Below are positions 31,601 through 43,200 of a stretch of DNA of 64,000 bases, piece after piece (within the stretch, counting starts at the first letter, position 1; each line of letters begins with the position of its first letter). The DNA comes from Paracentrotus lividus. Its lineage: Eukaryota > Echinodermata > Echinoidea > Camarodonta > Echinidae. The notes below the pieces were generated by a model that worked only from the letters and a program-made list of their open reading frames with translations, ran no database searches and was not told the DNA's origin. A program made the position numbers and the translations under genes. The stretch lies in the NCBI GenBank assembly GCA_940671915.1, contig CALNVZ010003425.1:37762939-37826938 (forward strand), read 5' to 3'.

Positions 31601-34240
31601 TCACTGATTCACTGATTCTCACTGACAACTGTTATAAGCTACAGAAATCCTTAAATCTGATAGGCTGACAGCAATTCTGTCAGATTAACGTCCGACAAGT
31701 CCTTTCATGAAACGCCCCCTAGTAGTTAGTAACATCTTCGTTAGATAACGAACTAAGAATGCATCCGAAAATGATCAAGATCCAACGAGAGAAAGCAATT
31801 TACAGTGACAAACTTTATTTTGCTGATAAAAAGGTATCATTTAGAAAAAGGATATTCTTGCACTGTAACAAAAGATACGATAATTCTTATAATTAATAAT
31901 AATAATAATAACACATTTGTATAGCGCCATCTGTCTCGTTAAACTATTCCGAGGCGCCTTGTAAAACAAGATGAAAGTGTTGAACTACAAACAATTGATA
32001 TCAATCGTAAGTCTATGGTAAACCGTAAGTCTATGGTAAACCGTGCACTAAGAGTTACAATCTATCGTAAGATTAATCGTATTTCTTTTATGTTACAGGG
32101 CACATGTTCATTAAGATACGTACATAAATAGCTGCAGTCGTCAACGGCTCAATGGCCACCATTGCTTTCATCCATTTCGCTTCCTGTTTGCCATAGACGA
32201 CAAACTGCGGGTCAAAGGATTCAGTTCCGCCAAAGGGCACGACGTAAACATTGAGAAAGTCAGCATTCCGAGAAGACATGAAGTAATAGAATGTGAAACA
32301 TCGCGGGTAAGGGGACGGGCTGAGGAGGGGAGATTTCATCCTAGCCTTGTCATCTGTACGCAGGAAGCGCTGCGATGTATCAATGAACGCATAATTTCCT
32401 ATCGATTAGAGATTAAACCAATGAAAGAAGTTATGAAAGTGGTATTTATAAACAATTTAATATAAGGTAATCCAACTTCAGTGGGGGGAAATAATTGTTG
32501 TTTATCTGCAATCAAATTCGTATGCAATTGTGACATGTAAATTACGAAGGATATTACGAATGACTGGTAATCGGTTCCTGTGCAAACTTATTAAGAATGT
32601 GATTAGCACCCAGGAACATTTCCCATTCGTTCCTTAAGCCATTTGTGACTTGGGGACTTTACGGACGACTTGGTGAAACACCTCCTGGGGAGCATTTCAT
32701 CAAAGGACTTGTCAGACGTTTTGTCCGACAAGCTGTTATAAGCTACTGAAATGCTTGCATCTGATTGGCTGAGAGCAAATTTGTCGGATAAAATGTCCGA
32801 CAAGTCCTTTGATGAAATGCCCCCCTGCTCTCCCAAATTATGCAACCCTTTATTCAATTCGATCAATTGCAGATTTGAAAGGGATAAAAATGTCATTGGT
32901 TACTAGTCTGCTAGTCAGTCTTTGAACAAAATGCTTATGATTGATAGAAAACGTTTGAGTTAAGGAGACAGGGTGTAGATTATCTCGTTAAACTGTAGCC
33001 TACATACCTGTGCTATTGGCGTATGTATGATCTCGCATGTTATCTGTGTCCTGATTGGTTGCTGAACCCTGACCAATCTGCCAATCAAAGACGTCGTTGG
33101 TTTCCTGAGTCAGGTTGCACCAGCCATGTTCGAAGGTACATTCTATGCCTTGTACTAGGGGAGGTATCGGTTCATCCATGGGCGTTTCTGGGGACACTAA
33201 GAAGAAAAGATTGCAAAGAGATACTTCAGGTACTGCTAAATCAAAATAATGTAAGATGGATTTCCAAGAAAAATCAATTCATGCAATTGATTGATCTGGG
33301 CCCCGTAACACAAACGTTTGCAATCAATCGCAAAATGGCAATAGCCAATCAAGATTGTTTTTACATACGCTTTTGGTTCAAAAGACCAGCAACCAATCAT
33401 AGTAGTTCTTTCAAAATTGCAAATGATCGCAAACCTATGTGTTACGGGCCCCTGTTCATGATTAAATAATGCTCGGAGATAAATTTTAAGAAGTAACGGC
33501 TTATAACACATTACAAAAAAAGGGTGTTAGATTTGTTTTAAATTGACACCACTGGTGTTTATATAGGACAACTTTCATATGTTGGTGTTGTCCTACATCA
33601 GCAATGATCAGTGGTGTTGATTAAACACCTATTTAAATCCAACTTTTTTTACCCTTACTTATCAAGAGCCTAAAAAGGCAAGATGGGATAACAAAAAAGG
33701 ATCATTTTTTATTTAGAAAAATACATTTGCATAATAAATACTGAAGTGTCGATACTACCGAATCGCATTAAAAACTCATTTCAGATAATCTTTTATTAAA
33801 AAATAATCACAGAGTATGTTTAAATTTTAAGACGTTATTACTTTTTAAAAAACGCCCATTATCAGACAGACGAAAAGACTTCAGGGCAGTATTTAGTCAC
33901 CTTTATCCATTCAGTTGCATCTTTAATCCCATAAAACTTATAAACATTAATGTGATTACCTTCGGGGCATTGAGCGCTCTCAAATAGTCGAATGTCATCG
34001 ATAGCGATATTGTCTCGAAATTGAGTACCGCCCAATGCATGGAACACCAGCTAAAATTTAAAATAATACATGAACTTATATCAGTAATCTAAATTTAGAT
34101 ATACATCTAGAATGGACCGACAAATGCGATATAGATATAGGGTTGAGGTAATAGGCCAGTGGGGGTAAAATTTAATTTAAAAAAAAAAACATAACGTTAT
34201 TGCAATATTATAAAAAATAAAATTAATATGAAAACAAATT

Positions 34241-34274
<34 letters not shown>

Positions 34275-37200
34275 AGCAAAGAAAATGGGATTCAATTGAT
34301 ACAATCCCATTGTATTTGCTCATTTTTAAATTTTTTTTTCATATTATATATTTCTGGTCAGGTTCACTTTTTGTTCAAAATTCAAGTAATTCACATGCAT
34401 TAAATGGAGAAATTTTGTTGGAATTCTAAGCGCCATTACAATTGTCATACTGGTTAGGATTACTTTTTGGAAATACGGTAAGGGATTTGAATTTTAAAAA
34501 AGTTCCTGAATAAACAAAAGCTACAACCTGATCATTTTTTTAATACTCTCAGACGGAATTCGGAGAGAGTAAGAAATTGTTTTTCAAACTTCAAATTTTG
34601 CTCCGACCGTTACAAAGTATGAAACAAAGTTACTACACAGATTAAACACATAATCTATTCAGAGTCAAAAGTGTTTTCCACATTGTTTCAAATACTTACA
34701 TGAAGGGGGTACAACGATGCAGGAACCGTGAGCTCGGCTCGATGCCACTTGTCCCCTTTATTTCCCGTCATATTCCAAACTTGTCTGTCAGGAAAGTCTC
34801 CTTCAAGACGGTTGATATAAACGATCAAAGCATTGACATCCGTTCCGTACATGTGATACCAGAACTCGACACAAGATGAGGCTCTTTGCGGCTGGATAGG
34901 AGGCGAGGAGATGCGTGCATCGTCTCCTCCGCTCACTGATCTCTCAAAGAAGAGGTAGAAACCTACAATGGTATACCCCAAAAAGATGATTAAACCCAGG
35001 ATATCAAGCGAATATTAACACAGAATTATTATAGGGTACCGAAGTGCCGACTTCATACTCTCCATATCGGTTACAGATCCTAAACATTAAAGCACGTGCA
35101 TGAGGTTTACCCTGAATTCGATCAAGAAACGGGATTGACATAGCCAAAATTATTGGAATCTTTCGTGTGATCATGGTCATGGTGTAATGTTCAAAAACTA
35201 GAATTTTGAACCACGCAGTGACCTTGACAGCATTACCGACATGACATCACACTTCGTCACTGTTGCTTTTTTACGATACATGAATATCCATTAAAAAATG
35301 ATTTGTTCGGGTTATTAATGGGCAGTCCTGAAGTAAATGGAGTAAAGAACTAATGTAGAATCCTAGAAAAAAGGAGGTTTCTTTCTCCGGATCACCAAAG
35401 TACAATTATCGAGAATGCACTTCATGAGCAAAATTAAGCGCCATATAAATCCAGAACAGAATATACTGTATATAGAATATCCTTACTGTCTAAAGGTAAG
35501 ACGAGTGGAAACAGTGGAAAAGGGAGTAAAGGGAGTGAAATGGTGGACAACACATTTGGAGTGGTAAAATTTCAATCTAAAAAGAGTGTGGAAGTAAATT
35601 GTTAATTCTCTAAGAGTAGACAAAAAAGTTATCCAAATAACAACTTTTCACTCCTCTCAGAGTGGTTTTCCATTCAAAAACATGTTCTCCACCATTTAAC
35701 TCCTTGAAGGAGTGGAAATTCACTTGTTTACATTTAGAAGATACCTAGTTCATCTCCTCTGGTATGGTCTACACTCGGTCCAGTGAAGTCCACGTAAGTC
35801 TGACCGTTACCCCATTGCCAATCCTCAGTGTCCTTGGAGACGTCCTGAGTGTAGTGACATATATCAGCTTCCTCAAACTCACAGGAAACACTAGAAACAT
35901 TGGCGTACACATCTAGATGGAAGTGCGGAATCGTTAAATTAATAATCATGACGGTAGATCTATCTTCTTCTTATGCATGTACAATAAAATAAAAAATGTA
36001 TTCAGAGCCTTTTCCACCACATTTACAATGCTTAGAGATGTCATCTAGAGGTTTGTGTAAATGGGTGTGACTGTCCAACCGCCTTTCGTGAGGCCGTCGT
36101 GGACAGTGTTTACCAATAAGATTTTGAGATGGAAGCTTCAGCCTTGTAACCTACATTAAATAAAATACATGTCAAAACGTGAAACAATATATATATATAT
36201 ATATCAGAAACAGATGAAAATGCAGTGGATGTATATAAATGATAGTGATATTATGAATATAACTGAATTAAATGAAATATAAATGAATATTAGTATTGTA
36301 CGTACGGTTACCAGGGCAGGCATATGAGGTCACGATGACATCATCAATTGCTATATCTCCATCATATCTAACTCCTCGTGAAAATTCGAATACAATCTGG
36401 AAAAGGGAAAAATTATAAAAGGATTATATTATTTCAGTCTAATTGTTTGTATTGGGTTTTTTCACCCAAAAACTTTCTTCTCCAACATGACTATGGTTTT
36501 CTTTCTACATCATATCAACATAATTTCACATTAAATAAGGCAAACTTCAGGCTAAGGGTCGTATCCTACTCGCCATCAGACAGGTCTGAGACGTGCTTGA
36601 GATTAGTCGCAGAGATGTCTCCGAGACGTGAGATACCACCTTTATAGTAATCCAACAGAGCTAGTACAAATAATAGACTGGAGAGGCTGAAATTACTTCA
36701 TTAAATACCTCGTCTCGGCGTTCTCAATTCAGCCTGTCAACTGGATCTAATGCTACAGTCACACAGACACTTACGTATAGATACGTTTGTGTTGTTTCAA
36801 TCTTATTTCATCTTCTATTCTTTCATTTCTTATGTATTTCTTTGTTTTACTGGATGAACGAAATTATCAATATTTCCACTGCTGACTATGACGGGTAGGC
36901 ATCCGTGGGGATCCGTAGAAAAGAAAATAAATTTTTGGACGCAACTGGACGTAACTCAACGTAAGTGTCTGTGTGACTGTAGCATAAGCTAGGAGGGGTA
37001 TGAGCATCACGCGTTAAGTAGCCATCGTTAAAAAGCTTTAATTCTTTAACCCTAATTGGACTGAGAGGCCTAAACGGCCCCCTAGACATTTTTTCGCGAT
37101 AAATTATTAGGCTGTGGCCGCGATTTTTTATGACTTTTTTTTTTTTGAAGACTTGTGCATCTTATAAGCCCATATTTGCGACGTCCGGGTACCTGGTTCG

Positions 37201-40200
37201 CGAGGTACGCATAATTTTGTAACCGTGCGTCAGACTCAAAATTGCTCCAAAACGTGATTTCATGTACAAAGTCAATGCAAATTGAGTTTTCAGCTAAAAT
37301 TAATGAATGAGTGATTAATTTTGCTTTAATCTGTAAAAATCATTTGATTTGCTGCTATTTATGGCGGAAATAATGTCGCCAACAATTTTCATCGAAAAAA
37401 ACAATAAAAATAAAAAGGTAAAAAACAAAGAAATGCATAAGTAATTCAAAAAACAATAAAATACATAAGAAATCAATTTGGATACCGGATTTTTTTTTCA
37501 AGTACAATTGATAGGAATGCTATAAAGAACATTCACACCACATATTAGCATACTGGGAGCTATATTTAGTGAATTAGAGCAAAAAGTATGATTTCATGCA
37601 TAAATTAGCATAATAAATTAATCAAAAATAAATTTGAATAATTTTTTAACAATGAAGTATACGATTCTGTAGTTTACGTCATGGGTGACGTTCTTATCGA
37701 TTTTCATCGCGATCGCGGGATCAATGGCCGAGATCTGAAGTGGGGCCTTTTAGCCCCCCACCCCCCCCCCCCTCCCAAGTCTGGCCAGCATCCAAAATAC
37801 CCCAGTCTAATTAGGGTTAAATCTAGAACCTCATTCCTCATTCTGTGATGATAATCCAAAGTTGTGGATTGTATATCAATAAATTTGAAATGAAATGCTT
37901 TGTTTTAATACCTTATAATCCGTACGCATTGTGATGGCCACTTCTGTCGCTCTCCATCTGTTTCCCCTATTGCCTCTGAGGATCCAGAGAGGATCAGTGG
38001 TCTCCAGGGTGGACACCTGCTCTGTAGCGTCCAGGAGATAGACAGCCAATGAGTCAACAGCCATGCCAAACATATGGTACCAGAAGACTAGACAATGGGC
38101 CTCTTGGTTCGAGGGTACCCCTCTTAGGGTAGGGGTGAGGAGACGAACCTTCTGGTCCCGACCCAGGGGTGTAGCCTCCATGAAGACGTAGTGACCTGGA
38201 GGAGTTGGGTTATAAAAACCCCGTTTAACAGGTATTGGGAGATGTATCATATAATATATATTCTAAATGATAATTATATAATATTGACTGGCCTTGAGGG
38301 AGATACCGCAGATATTTCCCAAACAAGTCTGATATTGCCTCGAGTCGAAGACGAGGGCAATATGGGTCTTGTGAGGGAAATATAGGAGGTATCTCCCGAA
38401 GGTAAAGCCAGTCAATATTATTATTATTACCTGTTAACATCAATTAGCCCCATTTTAAAGAGAATAAAATAAGTTTACTTGATTTAAACTGGGCATTTGT
38501 CGTGGGATTTTTTTTCTTTTCTTTGTTTCTTCAGCATTCTGAGTTGAACCATTGTGACGCAATAATGCTTCTGTGCGTATCCATTGTCTTACTCTTTGTT
38601 AACGCACATCATCTACTTACAATTACGCGTAGGACCCCCGACCAGACAAAATATGGATATTACGGACCGGCAATTTTGTACACAAACCCAATAGGGAATC
38701 ACGGGGGAGGGGAGTATGAATATTACGGCCCGTAGTGGTACAACTTATCCATTGTGACTTATTTTTTGTTGACCGGATCAATTAGGCAGACAAAATACGC
38801 GCTATATCTTGTCTCCAAAATGCCTCATACAGGTTTGGATTGTATTTTACTGTATTACTAAGTACAGGTGTGCCCCCCCCCCCCCCGAATAAAGACAAAT
38901 AAAAAGAATAAATATTATTGTATAACATTGCAGAGCATATCGTTGCATTAGGATTTTCAGTAACAATATTTATAATCCCCCCTCCTTTCTATAAAATCTA
39001 CAAATAGCTATATATTTACTTATCTTTATTTATGAGTATCAGCCGGAATCGAAAAGCAGGTTATATTTCTCTTTCCCCAAGTATCTTTATATCTATTATA
39101 TAATTTATACATGTATATCTGTATAGGGTATCGCTGTTCATTAATATACTATACCTGAGCTATTCTGGAAGGTATGATCGAACGAAGGTCCCGTATAGAA
39201 GCTATCTGTCTTGCCATTCGCATACACCAGGTTACCATCGTCAGTAGGGTCTTGAACAAAACCACACAGATCCACACTCTCAAAGGAACAATGAAGTTCA
39301 TCTATGAAACAAAAGATCTAAGTTTTTATTCGTAATTTTGTTCTTTCATTCATGATCAAAACATATAAAAACAAAAATGGAGTGAGAAACAAAAAGACAT
39401 TTCGGTGCAACATTCTCAATGCAACGCATTTTTATTTATTTATTTATTTATTTTTAATTGTTACGCTTTTTAGTTTAAAGTTTAGGACCTATTTTCTTGA
39501 GTACTTTTAGGCCTACAATTTTGCACTTCTCGTTCCTTAAAATGAAGAGTTCAAAAACCCACTATATCAAATCTTCCTGTTACATAATAAAAGGTTGAAA
39601 ATAGCATTGATGTACATTTTTTATACTCATTTCTTTCTTCTCTCTCTTAGAAATTACTAAATATTCTTTCGCACAATTTATAAAAACAATTTGATTTGGC
39701 TGTTGTAAATGATTGAATTAAATGCTTTATGTATAGATTTTACTATACAGGCCTACAACCCTGTTTGTACAGAGAATAAATTATTTTAAAGTTAAAAACT
39801 GCATTTTTGCTAGATTTGTGTCGCGAATCAAGTTAAAAGTAAATTCTTTCCCGGTCACTATTCTCTTTTTCAACAAGACGTTGCTAAGATCATAAGTAAT
39901 AGTCTACCTGTTGGACATGCTGAATTTAATAGTTGAACATCATCGATAGCGATTTCACCTCCGATTGCATTGTCACTCGTCACTTCGAATGTAATCTAAT
40001 ATAATAAAAAATAATAATGAAAACATTCCTTAACCCTTAGCGTGCCACGGACACGTTTTCGTGCAATTGTACTTATTATCTATACAATCTTGATTGCTTG
40101 CAGTATAGGCTTTGCAAATATCACAAATGATTGTATTGTGTCTATGGATTGATTTCCAGTCATTTACACCAACCAAGGCTATTTCATAACATTTTAAAAG

Positions 40201-43200
40201 ATTTTAATAGAAAGTCTACTTTTTTGGCTATAATTTAATATGGCACGTTAAGAGTTAAATACAATTAAGAAATTTTATGACTGTGATATTGAGTTGGTTA
40301 TGGTGGTATTCGCGGAAACTACTTTAAGACGGATTTGGGACTACTTTGAGACGATTTTGAAATGGCTTGAAACTTGTCGCGGAGACGTCTCTGGGATGTC
40401 TCCGAGACGTCTCCGCGAATTAGTTTTCGGTAGCTCGCTTTCCTCCCGTGTGTGGTTATACGGTATAAATTATATAGTGCATATTTTTGTCATGATAATA
40501 AAGCAAAGATATTGATTGATTGATTGATTCATTGATTCATTTATTTATTGACGGTAAAAACCCAGTTCAGCTGCTGTGGCTGTTTTACAATGGGGCCGTC
40601 ATGGCCGTTCACAAATACAATAAAAATACGAAGTAATCACATAAACAATAAAACTAAAACATAACATCAAATGGCGATATAAAAATTTACGGTTAATACA
40701 GAATGAGCAAGTTCAACAAAAATCAGAGAAATAAATAAAATTTACAATGACAAAAGTATAATCAATAAATAAACAATATTCGGGTATGAGATGTACTGGA
40801 AAGCTGGTGATTTGAGATTTGGTACCATTTGGTATGCTATTAGTCATTTCAAGAAACAAAATAATGATTGTGGATGTACTGGAAACCCCCTAAAGTTAAA
40901 AATCTAATTATGATAATTACAAGGGATTTAGAAATGTAATGTGATAATAATAAAAAAAAAAGCAACATATCAAATTTATTTAGGATTTTAAGATAAATAT
41001 AAATATACACGATGTCGATATGAAATTCGGCAAGATTATACTAAATATAGTAAATATGGTAAATATATAAACTAAAAATGACATAGTTAAGAAAGAAACC
41101 TGAGCGGTAATGAATAACATAAATTATATTTCATAAAATAAGTGAAATGCATTTGGATCTATAAGTAATAAAAGGAATTCGGCAAGCAATGTCAAGATAA
41201 ATTTCGGCAAATAAGAGTACTATTAAAACACACAGTAATGTAATTAATACAATTTCAATTTTATATACACAGATAATAAAGTTTGTGAATTTAAAAAAAG
41301 ATAAAATAGAATTTAGTATAACCTCACCATCCCTCAGTTATTGACTATAGTCTATGCATAGTTATTCTTGGTCAAGAGTTTCGATTTGAATATACCAATA
41401 CTAGGAGAACTTTGAATGTCTGCAGTGAGTGAGTTCCATACCTTCGCACCCCTGTACGTAAAAGTACGTTTCCCTGACTCGGTCTTTGGACGATTAATAT
41501 CAACACATACATTACTCTGTCTCGTGTTGTAGATATGTGACCGGTGTGAAAATTTCTCGCTTAAATAAGGAGGCACTAAGTTCATCTTAGCTTTATACAT
41601 CAGTATTGCAATATCTTTTTCTCTTTGTTTGGCTAAAGAGTCCCAATTTAGTAGTTCAAGGTTTTCACTTCCTGATGAAAACCATGACGTATTGTTGATA
41701 AGTCGTGCACCTCGGTTTTGGATTCTTTGAAGGGTGTCTGACAACGTTTTTCCACAGTTTGCCCATACAATATTACAATAATTTAGATGAGATGATACTA
41801 GTGCATTGTATACCATTTTCAATGACTCCTTGTTTACTATATTTTTAATGGTTTTTAGCATATGTAATCCCGAATTAGCTTTCTTTTGCAGTGATTGAAC
41901 GTGATCACGCCAAGTGAGGCTTTCATCAATGATTACTCCCAGATGTTTACATGATTGCACTCGTTTTAACGGGATTCCTTTAACATTAATATTAACATCA
42001 TCATCCTTAATTCTTTTTAATCGTTGTTTAGTACCCATTACTATATATTCCGTTTTGTTCACATTTAGACTCAATTTATTTCGAACAAGCCATTTGCTTA
42101 CGTATTCCAGGTCTTCATTAATTTGTTGTTTTAAAACATTAATATCACTACCAGAGTAATATAGCACAGTATCATCTGGATACGTACTCGTTTTACAATA
42201 TTGAAGTCCTTCGGGTAGGTTGTTTATATATAATACAAACAGGAGAGGGCCAATAATGGACCCTTGAGGGATTCCACATTTTAAGGAAGAAAAATCAGAT
42301 AATTTACCATTAACACATGTTGCTTGCGACCTATCTTCCAGATAGCTAGCAAACCATCGTAGATGGCGGTCTTCTATTCCATATTGTTGCAATTTTTCAA
42401 GTAGAAGATCGTAATTGACGGTATCAAAAGCTTTTTTCAAATCTAACATTACAGCTATTACCACCTTTCCTTCTTCAAAGCTTTTCAGCCAGTCATCGGT
42501 TACATTCAATAGTGCTGTGGATGTAGAATGAAGTGGTCTGAAACCTGATTGATATCTATTTATTATACCGTTTACATTTAAATATTCATAAAGTTGATTA
42601 AAGACAATTTTTTCTAGAATTTTAGACAAAATTGGCAAAATAGAGATTGGCCTATAATTAATATCGCAGTAATGGTGGTATCTCACTTCGCGGAGACGTC
42701 TCCGCAACGGAATCGTGTCGGCAACGGATAAAAAATATTAGAAACGTCTCCGATACTTTATTATACGTCGCGGAGACGTCTCCGCGACAATTTCAAAAAC
42801 TTTCTCAAAGCAGTTTTAAAGAACCGTCTAAAAGTAATTTCCGCGACTCATAAAACGTCGCGGGGACTGAGGAGACGTCTCGAAGACGTCTCTGCGACAA
42901 ATTTCAAAACCATCTCTAATTAGTTTCAAAACCGTCTCAAAGTAGTTTCCGTGAGATTTTTTCTTTTGGTTTTATTTCCCCCATTATCTTAAGAATTGTT
43001 TATAGTTTTATTGTTCTTCATTCGATAAAGTATGCAAACAATTTGTTAAAAATTGTTTTAAGAGGGAATTATCTAAGGGTGGTATCTAACTTTGCGGAAT
43101 CTACTTAACTAATTTGAAACGGGTTTGGGCTTACTTTGAAACGGTTTTGAAATTACTTGGATACGATTTCGAAACTTGTCACGGAGACGTTTCTGCGACG

